DNA from: an uncultured Robinsoniella sp.
GTDB lineage: Bacteria; Bacillota; Clostridia; Lachnospirales; Lachnospiraceae
Length of the DNA: 64,000 nt
Assembly (NCBI GenBank): GCA_900540475.1
Contig: UQGG01000013.1
Span: 1-64,000, forward strand
Direction: 5' to 3'
Both the position numbers and the translations under genes were made by a program. The notes under the pieces were generated by a model that did no database searches, was not told where the DNA came from, and worked only from the letters and a program-made list of their open reading frames with translations. Shown here piece by piece: positions 25,101 through 33,708 of the stretch; positions within the stretch are counted from its first letter, which is position 1; every line of letters begins with the position of its first letter.

Positions 25101-27518
25101 ATGAATACATCATTATCATGGATTAAAGCATACGTTCCGGATCTGGAAGCGGATGCACAGGAATATACGGATGCGATGACTTTGTCAGGCACCAAGGTAG
25201 AGGGATTTGAGAGACTGGATGAAGACCTGGAAAAAATTATAATCGGACAAATTGAATCTATTGAGAGACATCCGGATGCGGATAAGCTGATTATCTGCCA
25301 GGTGAATGTAGGCACGGAAACCGTACAGATCGTAACAGGTGCTCCAAATGTAAAAGAAGGGGATAAAATTCCGGTTGTACTTGACGGCGGACGTGTAGCG
25401 GGCGGACATGACGGCAAGAAGACAAAAGGCGGAGTAAAGATTAAAAAAGGAAAGCTGCGCGGAATTGAGTCATGCGGTATGATGTGCTCCATTGAAGAAC
25501 TGGGATCAACAAGAGAGATGTACCCGGAATCACCGGAGTATGGTATTTACATTTTTCCGGAAGATGCTAAAGTAGGAGAAAGTGCCATACATGCGCTGGA
25601 TTTAGACGATGTTGTATTTGAATATGAGATTACTTCCAATCGTGTGGACTGCTATAGCGTAATCGGTATCGCCAGAGAAGCGGCGGCTACTTTTAATAAA
25701 AAGTTTGTACCTCCGGTTGTAGCAGAAACGGGAAATGACGAAGATGTAAATGATTATATTAAAGTTACGGTACAGGATTCAGAGCTTTGCCCGCGGTACT
25801 GTGCAAGAGTGGTTAAAAATATCAAAATTGCTCCTTCACCCGTGTGGATGCAGAGGCGCCTTGCTGCAAACGGCATACGTCCAATTAACAACATTGTAGA
25901 TATTACCAACTATGTTATGGAAGAATACGGCCAGCCTATGCATGCTTATGACTATGATAGCATTGCCAATCATGAAATTATAGTGAGACGTGCAAATGCA
26001 GGTGAAAAATTTGTTACTCTGGATGGTCAGGAAAGAACTTTGGATGAGTCCGTTCTGATGATCTGTGATGGGGAAAAAGCAGTTGGTATTGCCGGAATCA
26101 TGGGTGGTGAAAATTCTATGATTACCGACAATGTGAAAACGATGTTATTTGAAGCTGCCTGTTTCGATGGAACGAATATCAGACTTTCCAGTAAGAAAGT
26201 GGGTCTGCGTACAGATGCATCCGGTAAATTTGAAAAAGGTCTGGACCCGAATAATGCCCAGGCGGCAATAGACCGTGCATGCCAGCTGGTGGAAGAGCTG
26301 GGAGCAGGAGAAGTTGTAGGCGGAATGACCGATGTCTACGGCAAAAAGAAAAATCCGGTTCGCATCGGATTTGAACCGGAAAAGATAAATGCACTGCTGG
26401 GAACCGATATTTCCAAAGAAGATATGCTGGGATATTTTGAAAAGATTGGACTTAAATATGATGAAGCTGCCAACGAGATTATAGCACCTACTTTCCGCCA
26501 TGATCTGTTCCGTATGGCGGATCTGGCTGAAGAAGTGGCGCGATTCTATGGTTATGACAATATACCCACGACACTTCCAAAAGGAGAAGCTACCACAGGA
26601 AAATTGCCATTTAAGCTGAGAATTGAAGAAGTGGCAAGAGACATTGCAGAATTCTGCGGTTTCTCTCAGGGAATGACTTATTCTTTCGAAAGCCCCAAGG
26701 TGTTTGAAAAACTGCTTTTACCCGAAGATTCAGAATATCGCAAGGCAATCACGATTTCTAATCCTTTAGGGGAAGATTTCAGTATCATGAGAACCATTTC
26801 TTTGAATGGTATGCTCACATCTCTTGCATTTAATTACAACCACAGAAATAAAAATGTGCGTTTATATGAACTTGGAAATATTTATCTGCCGACGGAGCTT
26901 CCGCTTAAGGAACTTCCGGATGAAAGAATGCAGTTTACCCTGGGAATGTATGGAGATGGCGATTTCTATACCATGAAGGGTGTGATTGAAGAGTTCTTTG
27001 AGAAAATCGGACTGCATGAGAAGGAAACCTATGATCCAAATTCCGGCAAACCATTTTTGCATCCGGGACGACAGGCAAATATTATCTACAATGGAAAAGT
27101 AACAGGGTACCTGGGTGAAGTGCATCCGGAAGTGCTGGATAATTATGACATAGGAGATCGTGCATATGTCGCAGTGCTGGATATGCCTTTGATTGTAGAG
27201 ATGTCCACTTTTGACCGTAAATTCGAAGGAATTGCTAAATTCCCTGCTGTGAACCGTGATCTTAGTATGGTTGTGCCAAAAGAAATTCTGGCTGGCCAGA
27301 TTGAAGCAATGATCGCTCAGAGAGGCGGCGCAATATTAGAGAGTTATCAGCTGTTTGATATCTATGAAGGCTCTCAGATTAAAGAAGGATATAAATCCAT
27401 TGCTTACTCTATTACATTCCGGGCAAAGGATAAAACGCTGGAGGAAGCTGAAGTTTCTGCAGCAATGAAGAAAATATTAAATGGTTTGGAATCCATGGGA
27501 ATCGAGCTGAGACAGTAA
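25101..27518 (+). CDS. pheT: Phenylalanyl-tRNA synthetase beta subunit
   Basis: An 805-residue beta subunit for tRNA-Phe recognition and editing. Domains in order: N-terminal tRNA-binding OB fold (about 40-150, IERHPDADKLIICQVNVG), B3/B4 editing domain (about 210-385), B5 (about 405-475), class II-like core (about 480-700) and the C-terminal anticodon-binding FDX-ACB domain (about 710-805). An AGAGAGGA site precedes ATG 25101. It ends one base before the phosphatase start, indicating a three-gene transcript. Confidence 0.97.
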   Translation: MNTSLSWIKAYVPDLEADAQEYTDAMTLSGTKVEGFERLDEDLEKIIIGQIESIERHPDADKLIICQVNVGTETVQIVTGAPNVKEGDKIPVVLDGGRVAGGHDGKKTKGGVKIKKGKLRGIESCGMMCSIEELGSTREMYPESPEYGIYIFPEDAKVGESAIHALDLDDVVFEYEITSNRVDCYSVIGIAREAAATFNKKFVPPVVAETGNDEDVNDYIKVTVQDSELCPRYCARVVKNIKIAPSPVWMQRRLAANGIRPINNIVDITNYVMEEYGQPMHAYDYDSIANHEIIVRRANAGEKFVTLDGQERTLDESVLMICDGEKAVGIAGIMGGENSMITDNVKTMLFEAACFDGTNIRLSSKKVGLRTDASGKFEKGLDPNNAQAAIDRACQLVEELGAGEVVGGMTDVYGKKKNPVRIGFEPEKINALLGTDISKEDMLGYFEKIGLKYDEAANEIIAPTFRHDLFRMADLAEEVARFYGYDNIPTTLPKGEATTGKLPFKLRIEEVARDIAEFCGFSQGMTYSFESPKVFEKLLLPEDSEYRKAITISNPLGEDFSIMRTISLNGMLTSLAFNYNHRNKNVRLYELGNIYLPTELPLKELPDERMQFTLGMYGDGDFYTMKGVIEEFFEKIGLHEKETYDPNSGKPFLHPGRQANIIYNGKVTGYLGEVHPEVLDNYDIGDRAYVAVLDMPLIVEMSTFDRKFEGIAKFPAVNRDLSMVVPKEILAGQIEAMIAQRGGAILESYQLFDIYEGSQIKEGYKSIAYSITFRAKDKTLEEAEVSAAMKKILNGLESMGIELRQ

Positions 27519-27519
27519 T

Positions 27520-28131
27520 ATGAAAATTTTCATTATGAGGCACGGAGAGACGGACTGGAATACCCAGAAACGTCTCCAGGGCCGGACCGATATTTCTTTG
27601 AACGAAAATGGAAGAGAATTGGCAAGGGTTACAGCAGAAGCGTTGCGGGATGTTCCTTTTGATCTGGCAATCAGCAGTCCGCTGGCACGGGCTTTGGAAA
27701 CAGCTGAAATTGTGATCGGAGATCGCAATATTCCGATATTGCGGGATGAGCGGCTCATTGAAATCAGTTTTGGAGTTTTCGAAGGCATGATCAGCAGCAA
27801 AGAGAATTATGAGATTCCGGATCCGGACTTTTCAAACTTTTTCCAGGCGCCGGATAGGTATCTGCCTCCATCCCAGGGGGAGGACATCCGATCCCTGGGG
27901 GCACGGACAAAAGCATTTATGGATGATATTTTAAATCGTGAGGAGTATCAGGAGAAAACCATCCTGGTTACTACTCATGGCGGTGCGATGCGTGGATTAT
28001 TAAACAGCTTGCGTACATTTGAAATGTCTGACTTCTGGAATGGCGGGGTTCCGAAAAATTGTGGTGTCGCAATCCTGGAGTGCCAGGATGGGAATGCAGA
28101 TGTGCTGGAAGAAAATAAAATATACTATTAG
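27520..28131 (+). CDS. Histidine phosphatase family protein
   Basis: A 203-residue phosphoglycerate mutase-like phosphatase. The phosphorylated His is in MRHGETDWN at residue 8; the remaining active-site features are SSPLARALETAEI with its Arg near 56 and the second His in VTTHGGAMRG near 150. The family includes cobalamin and sugar-phosphate phosphatases; the substrate is unknown. It begins one base after the pheT stop with no distinct ribosome site, so translational coupling is likely. Confidence 0.88.
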   Translation: MKIFIMRHGETDWNTQKRLQGRTDISLNENGRELARVTAEALRDVPFDLAISSPLARALETAEIVIGDRNIPILRDERLIEISFGVFEGMISSKENYEIPDPDFSNFFQAPDRYLPPSQGEDIRSLGARTKAFMDDILNREEYQEKTILVTTHGGAMRGLLNSLRTFEMSDFWNGGVPKNCGVAILECQDGNADVLEENKIYY

Positions 28132-28146
28132 GTGTGAAAAATGTTG

Positions 28147-28218
28147 AAAATGCCTGTACCGGAGGGGGCTTTTGGTTGTATCCGCAACTGTGAAGTCACC
28201 ATCTGGTATAGGCATTTT
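28147..28218 (+). terminator. Long structured hairpin after the pheST operon, terminator or small RNA
   Basis: AAAATGCCTGTACC (28147-28160) pairs with GGTATAGGCATTTT (28205-28218) at 13 of 14 positions. The 44-base interior holds two more nested helices: GGGGGCTT with AAGTCACC, and GTTG with CAAC. It is followed by TATATTTT rather than a pure T run. It probably terminates the operon, but the length is unusual. Confidence 0.55.
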
Positions 28219-28302
28219 ATATTTTAACTATTTAAGCTGAACAGTAATTATTATCTTTAAATTTGAAGAAAACATTGCCGTTTCCTAAGATGATGGAACG
28301 GT

Positions 28303-28842
28303 TTAATTTTTTAATACTTCGGAAGGAATAGATTTAAATAAATTAATATTAGGTGTATGGTTCGTAAATGCAGCGAAGAAAAATGCTAACAGAAGCAGGA
28401 GACAGAGACACAATATATTTGATGTGTGGTTTCCTGTTTTTTTGCATGCACTTAAGTACCAGCTGAAAAAGTAGCAGACCAGAACGCCCAGGACAAAGGT
28501 CAGAATATCCATAGCCAGGTAGTTGGTTCCGATAATACCGGTGTAAGTATAAAAGAATGCAACGATAAACAACAGTCCGGCAAAGCATCCGATCGTCTTG
28601 GCGGTGACAAAGGAAGAAAAATTCTTTCCAATCATAAAATATTCGATAAATGTGAGAAACAGGAAAGGGAAGAATAACATCTTCAGGTGTTCCCAGGTGG
28701 ATTCATTAATAGGGGAAACAAAGGCGATGAGGTAATGGTAGCCGCTCCATTTATATATAAAGTGGAAAAGAGTTCCCAGAACTATCGCCAGCAGAGCAAA
28801 GGTAAGCTCATAGTAAAAATATTGTTTTTTAATGGATTTCAT
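28303..28842 (-). CDS. DUF6512 family membrane protein
   Basis: A 179-residue protein with about five membrane helices. The N-terminal half carries the family-like FHFIYKWSGYHYLIAFVSPINESTWEHLKMLFFP, with a conserved polar NESTWEHLK patch after helix 1. I recall the family as DUF6512, without assigned function. The start at 28842 is fixed by AGGAGG on the minus strand. It is a monocistronic gene divergent from the LacI regulator. Confidence 0.78.
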   Translation of the reverse strand: MKSIKKQYFYYELTFALLAIVLGTLFHFIYKWSGYHYLIAFVSPINESTWEHLKMLFFPFLFLTFIEYFMIGKNFSSFVTAKTIGCFAGLLFIVAFFYTYTGIIGTNYLAMDILTFVLGVLVCYFFSWYLSACKKTGNHTSNILCLCLLLLLAFFFAAFTNHTPNINLFKSIPSEVLKN

Positions 28843-28994
28843 AGTTATACCTCCTGCATACCGCAGGTTCCGCCTGCAATACTGCATTTATAAATAGTTT
28901 GAAAGGAACGGTATTCATTTGATGAACGCAACGGGACTTTTTAATTAGTGTATGGGATATTAGAAAAATTATGTAAAAGATTAGAATTAATCCA

Positions 28995-29023
28995 TTGCAA
29001 TTATATATAAATTTTGATAAAAT
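28995..29023 (+). promoter_or_regulatory. Promoter of the LacI regulator
   Basis: TTGCAA (28995-29000) and TAAAAT (29018-29023) with 17-base spacing, in an AT-rich stretch 70 bases before the start codon. Confidence 0.6.
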
Positions 29024-29092
29024 AATATATAAATAATTTAATTGGACGTTTATATGCGATAAAATCGTGTGAAAGGAAGGGTATATTCGGTT

Positions 29093-30094
29093 ATGAAGGT
29101 GAGTATAAAGAGTATTAGCGAGAAGACAGGTTTCTCGCCGGCTACCATTTCAAATGCGCTGAATCATAAAAAGGGTGTGAATGCGCAGACATCGGCGGAA
29201 ATTTTCCGTGTTGCGAAAGAGATGGGGTATATCAGTGAATCCAGCATTCGCAAAATCAAATTTGTCATCTTTAAAAAAAATGGTTTGATCATTGATGATA
29301 CGCCGTTTTTCTCATTGCTGATTGACGGTTTTGAGAAGGAATGCCGGGAGTCGGGATTTGAAATGGTCATCTGCCATTTGAATCAGAAGGATGAGGACTA
29401 CGAAGAACAGGTGCACTGGATGATAAACGACAGCGCTTCGGCTATTGTGCTGCTTGGTACTGAGCTTATGGAAGAGGATGTGAAAATCTTTAAGAGCGCC
29501 GGCTGTCCGTTTTTAATGCTGGATTATTGGGCGGGAGATATGTCCTTTAACGGAGTGCTGATTAATAATGCGGATTCATCCAGAAAAGCAGTGGAATACC
29601 TGATTCAAAAAGGGCATAAGGAAATCGGCTATCTCAGAGGGAGTTTTCGTATCAAGGCGTTTCGTTCCAGAGCGGTGGGCTATGGCACTGCAATGCAGAA
29701 AGCGAACCTTCCGGTGAAAAATGAATATACGGTGACTCTTCCCACCACATTAAACGGTGCATATCAGGAAATGTTAAAGTACCTGCAGAAGAAAGTAAAA
29801 TTGCCTACTGCATATTTTGCGGATAATGATATGATTGCTCTTGGTGCCATGAAAGCGCTTCAGGAAATGGGATACCGGGTTCCGGAGGATGTTTCTCTGG
29901 TTGGTTTTGATGACCTTCCTTTCAGTGAGATATCTTCACCGGCACTCACTACCCTTCGCGTGCCCAAACAGGAAATGGGAAAACTTGCGGTGCGCCGGGT
30001 AATTGACATGATAAAAAAAGATGATGATCAGGTTAATACGAAGATTCAGGTTTGCACGAAGTTTATTGAGCGGGATAGTGTTTGTGACAGGTAA
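29093..30094 (+). CDS. LacI family transcriptional regulator
   Basis: A 333-residue regulator: N-terminal LacI helix-turn-helix (SIKSISEKTGFSPATISNAL, then the hinge region at 40-55) and a periplasmic-binding-like sensor domain (about 60-330; features include LMLDYWAGDM, GHKEIGYLRG, YFADNDMIALGAMKAL, VSLVGFDDLPFSE). It would bind an arabinose-containing saccharide or derivative and control the following importer and glycosidase genes. The ATG at 29093 follows AAAGGAAGG; a GTG at 29069 is less likely. It has its own terminator, so it is transcribed apart from the operon it probably controls. Confidence 0.9.
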   Translation: MKVSIKSISEKTGFSPATISNALNHKKGVNAQTSAEIFRVAKEMGYISESSIRKIKFVIFKKNGLIIDDTPFFSLLIDGFEKECRESGFEMVICHLNQKDEDYEEQVHWMINDSASAIVLLGTELMEEDVKIFKSAGCPFLMLDYWAGDMSFNGVLINNADSSRKAVEYLIQKGHKEIGYLRGSFRIKAFRSRAVGYGTAMQKANLPVKNEYTVTLPTTLNGAYQEMLKYLQKKVKLPTAYFADNDMIALGAMKALQEMGYRVPEDVSLVGFDDLPFSEISSPALTTLRVPKQEMGKLAVRRVIDMIKKDDDQVNTKIQVCTKFIERDSVCDR

Positions 30095-30135
30095 TAGAAA
30101 TAATGTTTAATGTAAAGTATGGTAGATTGTAAACG

Positions 30136-30161
30136 GCCGGGGAAACCCCGGCTGTTTTTTT
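30136..30161 (+). terminator. Terminator after the LacI gene
   Basis: GCCGGGG, AAA loop, CCCCGGC, then a T run. Confidence 0.9.
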
Positions 30162-30168
30162 GTGGAAA

Positions 30169-30507
30169 AAATCATAATGAAACGGGAGCATTAAAAAAGT
30201 GATTTATTTAAATGATGTAAAAATTAATTTAAGGGCATTCATTGTTGTTTTATATAAATATTTATGTAAATATATATGGTGTAAGTACTTATATCGATAT
30301 TTAATGTGAAATATGCATAATAACGGAGATGCAATATTGTTAAAATGTACAGAATAACGACAATGCACTTGAATTTATTTAAATAACATGGTAATATTAG
30401 TTTAAATCAAATTTAAATAAATTTAAGAGATAACGCAAACGGACTTGAATGTTTAAACAACGATTTAAATGAATCAAAAAAATTATTTTATTCAGGAGGA
30501 TTTCATT
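30169..30507 (+). promoter_or_regulatory. AT-rich promoter and operator region of the first ABC importer operon
   Basis: No gene is seen here. A promoter fits at TTGAAT (30369-30374) and TAATAT (30392-30397), 17 bases apart. TTTAAAT motifs recur around and after it (30375-30384, 30401-30426, about 30451-30470), including GTTTAAACAACGATTTAAAT, which may hold the LacI-type operator. Confidence 0.5.
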
Positions 30508-31845
30508 ATGAAGAGTAAGAAGATCACATCGTTATTATTGGTATCGGCTATGCTGGCGACAACATTTTTAAGTGGATGTCAGGGATCCGGAGGCGGTTCC
30601 GGTTCTGGAACGGATACGAAGACGGAATCGGGAACTGCACAAGGAAGTGAAGCTAAACAGGATGGCGCGTCTTCGGGAGATTCCACAGAAGTTACATTCT
30701 GGACTTTAAATACCAGACAGAATGCAGTGGATCCTATCGTTGAAGAGTTTAATGCGGCACATGAGGATATGAAAGTTACCGTTGCTTATTACGATACGGA
30801 CGGAATCAAAGATGCATGTAAGGTTGCAGCTTCTTCAAAAACGCTTCCGAATATGTGGTTTAACTGGGGCGGAAGCCTGGGCGGCTTCTATGCGGAAAAC
30901 GGACTTACATATGATCTGACCGAATATGCAAAGGAACATAAATGGAATGAGACGTTCAGTGAGGGAGCATTGACACTTTGTGAACTGGGCGGACAGCTTT
31001 CCGGATATCCAACCAGCTATAATGTGCTTGATATATATTACCGGAAAGATATTTTTGAACAATATAATATTGCAGTGCCAACGACTTTTGAAGAATTTGA
31101 GCAGGCATGCGCAACGTTAAAAGAAAATGGGATCACACCGATTTCTACTGCAGGCCTGAACGGATGGCATGTAATGCGTTTTGTAGAACTTTTGATTGAG
31201 CATTACGCAGGAGCTGAGGAACATGATAAGATGAATACCTTTGAATCCAGCTATGACAATGATGCTACAGTACAGGCACTTACAAAATTTAAAGAATTCT
31301 GTGACAAGGGATATTTCCCGGATGGATTTGTTACTGCAGACCCCAACGATACTCAGATGGCAGTATTCTCAGGAACAGCAGCAATGGATATTCAGGGACA
31401 GTGGTATGATGGTAAAATCGTGCAGGAGGAACAGGACATTAATTTATACGGAACATTCCCATTCCCCTCAGGTGGTACCAACCGATTATCCGCTTTCGTG
31501 GAAATGACACAGTTTAATGCAGACAATACGGATGCTCAGTTAAATGCATGTATGGAATTTATGGATTATTATTACAGCAAAGAAAATACAGACAAGTATG
31601 CAGAGTATTATAATCTGCCGCTTCCAAAAGCAGATGCAGAAATGCCCGCGGGCCAGCCAAATGTTCCAGAAATGCTGGAAACAGCAGAAAAGAACGGCAC
31701 CTTTACCATTACCGACCAGGCATTCCCAACAGAAATCGCAGATGCTCTGTTTGATGTACAGGATGGAATAGCCAACGGACAGACCACTCCGGAAGATGGA
31801 GCAAAGAAGATTCAGGAAGCGATTGATGCTTACAACAATAAGTAA
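30508..31845 (+). CDS. Sugar ABC transporter substrate-binding lipoprotein
   Basis: A 445-residue extracellular binding protein of the CUT1 family. Signal peptide with lipobox LSGC (lipidated Cys24), a Gly/Ser-rich spacer to about 60, then the binding domain (VTFWTLNTRQNAVDPIVEEF start; AAMDIQGQWYDG near 290). It captures an oligosaccharide and passes it to the two permeases. AGGAGG precedes ATG 30508. A GC hairpin follows, before the first permease, a usual way to make more binding protein than permease. Confidence 0.9.
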   Translation: MKSKKITSLLLVSAMLATTFLSGCQGSGGGSGSGTDTKTESGTAQGSEAKQDGASSGDSTEVTFWTLNTRQNAVDPIVEEFNAAHEDMKVTVAYYDTDGIKDACKVAASSKTLPNMWFNWGGSLGGFYAENGLTYDLTEYAKEHKWNETFSEGALTLCELGGQLSGYPTSYNVLDIYYRKDIFEQYNIAVPTTFEEFEQACATLKENGITPISTAGLNGWHVMRFVELLIEHYAGAEEHDKMNTFESSYDNDATVQALTKFKEFCDKGYFPDGFVTADPNDTQMAVFSGTAAMDIQGQWYDGKIVQEEQDINLYGTFPFPSGGTNRLSAFVEMTQFNADNTDAQLNACMEFMDYYYSKENTDKYAEYYNLPLPKADAEMPAGQPNVPEMLETAEKNGTFTITDQAFPTEIADALFDVQDGIANGQTTPEDGAKKIQEAIDAYNNK

Positions 31846-31867
31846 ATAAATTCCCATGAATCGGTAT

Positions 31868-31888
31868 CGGCGGGCGGGCAGCCCGCCG
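31868..31888 (+). other. Intercistronic stem-loop
   Basis: CGGCGGGC, 5-base loop, GCCCGCCG: a perfect 8-pair GC stem with no T run, between binding protein and permease. It probably stabilises the upstream mRNA or weakens read-through. Confidence 0.7.
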
Positions 31889-31913
31889 GATCACAATAGA
31901 TTGGAGTGAGACC

Positions 31914-32786
31914 ATGAAGAAAAAAACTAAAATCGACTGGGGTGCATATGCATTTATGATTCCGGCTGGAATTATTTATCTTTCGGTAATCGTTGCACCT
32001 GTGTGTTATTCCTTTTTTATCAGCCTGTTCAAATGGAATGGAATTGGCGATATGGAATTTGTTGGGGCAAAAAATTACATACAGTTATTTACCAATGACC
32101 CGATTTTTATAACAGCAATTAAAAATAACTTAATATGGATTGTGCTGACTGTTTTTGTCACGATGACTGTGGCGCTGGCATTTGCAGTCATATTGAATAA
32201 GAAATTTAAAGGGCGCACATTTTTTCGTGGATTCTTCTATTTCCCCTGTGTCATTGCTCCAATTGCAGTGTCTATTATATGGAGATGGATTTATAACCCG
32301 AATATTGGTTTCATTAATCAATTCTGCCAGGCGCTGGGCATTAACTTTTCACAGAGCTGGATCTCTGATCCGAATGTAAGCTTATATGCCATATTTGCGG
32401 CCTCTTTATGGCAGGCGATCGGACAGCCTATGATTTTGTTTCTCGCAGGACTTCAGGCAGTTTCTGTGGATGTGCTGGAAGCAGCTACAATTGACGGTGC
32501 ATCCGGTATTAAGAAGTTTTTCTTTATTACGGTTCCTCTTTTGAAGGAGACATTTGTAATCGTCATAGCAACACTGGTTGTGGCAGCCATGAAGGTATTT
32601 GATGTGGTGCAGGGGCTTACCGGCGGCGGACCAAATAACTCCACCCAGATGCTGTCCACCTATATGTATTCCCAGACGTTTCAGTACAATAATGTGGGCA
32701 TGGGAACCACGGTGGCATGTATTATGGTTATCATCATGCTGGTTGTAATTGTGCCGTATGTTGTATTTACGGCTAAAGAAGATTAG
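31914..32786 (+). CDS. Sugar ABC transporter permease (MalF type)
   Basis: A 290-residue integral membrane protein with six helices. The cytoplasmic EAA loop that contacts the ATPase is VLEAATIDGASGIKKFFFIT near residue 183-202. The YTGGGP-like LTGGGPNNSTQ motif near 238 is typical of CUT1 MalF-type permeases. GGAGTGAG precedes ATG 31914. No ATPase gene is encoded in the cluster, so a shared MsiK-like ATPase elsewhere is expected. Confidence 0.92.
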   Translation: MKKKTKIDWGAYAFMIPAGIIYLSVIVAPVCYSFFISLFKWNGIGDMEFVGAKNYIQLFTNDPIFITAIKNNLIWIVLTVFVTMTVALAFAVILNKKFKGRTFFRGFFYFPCVIAPIAVSIIWRWIYNPNIGFINQFCQALGINFSQSWISDPNVSLYAIFAASLWQAIGQPMILFLAGLQAVSVDVLEAATIDGASGIKKFFFITVPLLKETFVIVIATLVVAAMKVFDVVQGLTGGGPNNSTQMLSTYMYSQTFQYNNVGMGTTVACIMVIIMLVVIVPYVVFTAKED

Positions 32787-32795
32787 GAGGCTGTT

Positions 32796-33635
32796 ATGGA
32801 CGGAAAACAGATGAAAATATCAAAAAAAGTGATCCTGTATGTCATATTGGCGGTACTGGCGCTGATCTGGATTGTTCCTATGCTCACCCTGCTTCTGACA
32901 GCGATCAAAGGAAAAAAAGATTTCTACAGCGGGCTCAGCCTGTTCAGCGTTCCGGCTGAAATTGCCTGGGATAACTTCACCAACGCAATTACCAAAGGAA
33001 GACTTCTTACTTATATGAAGAATGACCTGATCGTTTCCGGTCTGAAAGTTCCCATTGGAATTGTGATTGAAGCACTGGCGGCTTTTGCACTTACCAGACT
33101 GAACATCAAGCACAAAACAGGATGGTTTGTATTTTTCCTGGTGGGAATGATGCTTCCCATGCAGACAGCACTGGTACCCATCAATATTATTTACAGTAAA
33201 TTAAACCTTTTAAATTCTTATTTTGGATTATTTTATGTATATGTTGGTTTTGGTATTTCATATGGTATTTTGATACTCAGGGGATTCTTCAAAGGGATTC
33301 CTAAGGATATTGACGAAGCGGCTTATATTGATGGCTGCACAAGGTGGCAGATGTTCTGGCGGATTTTACTCCCCATTGCAAAACCGGCTGTGGCGACCTT
33401 GATTATTACGGATTTTCTGTCTACCTGGAATGAATATCTTTTGGCAAGCGTAATTATAAACGACAATATGAAGAAGACGGTCCCGGTGGGAATTATGACT
33501 TTTGTTGGAGAACATGGTACGGATTATGGTTATCTCTGTGCAGGCGTACTCTTATCTGTCATTCCGGTACTGGCGGTTTATCTGATATTCCAGCGTTATT
33601 TTGTAGAAGGTATGGCTGGGGCTGTCAAATCGTGA
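32796..33635 (+). CDS. Carbohydrate ABC transporter permease (MalG type)
   Basis: A 279-residue partner permease with six helices; the EAA loop is DEAAYIDGCTRWQMFWRILL near residue 172-191. The ending RYFVEGMAGAVKS is typical of the MalG group. AGGAGG lies just after the upstream stop codon, 9 bases separating the two genes. A perfect 9-pair stem (GACAGTCAG/CTGACTGTC, 33666-33688) follows before the glycosidase gene. Confidence 0.92.
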   Translation: MDGKQMKISKKVILYVILAVLALIWIVPMLTLLLTAIKGKKDFYSGLSLFSVPAEIAWDNFTNAITKGRLLTYMKNDLIVSGLKVPIGIVIEALAAFALTRLNIKHKTGWFVFFLVGMMLPMQTALVPINIIYSKLNLLNSYFGLFYVYVGFGISYGILILRGFFKGIPKDIDEAAYIDGCTRWQMFWRILLPIAKPAVATLIITDFLSTWNEYLLASVIINDNMKKTVPVGIMTFVGEHGTDYGYLCAGVLLSVIPVLAVYLIFQRYFVEGMAGAVKS

Positions 33636-33665
33636 TGGAGTACTATTGAAATAAGAACAGGATGT

Positions 33666-33688
33666 GACAGTCAGATGAACTGACTGTC
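33666..33688 (+). other. Intercistronic stem-loop
   Basis: GACAGTCAG, loop ATGAA, CTGACTGTC; no T run follows. A likely mRNA processing or stability element between permease and glycosidase. Confidence 0.6.
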
Positions 33689-33708
33689 GGGAAAGCGAGG
33701 ATATAGAC

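Noticed and set aside
24842..25492. 216-codon open frame on the minus strand
   Set aside because: Spans the pheS/pheT junction in antisense; no start signal.
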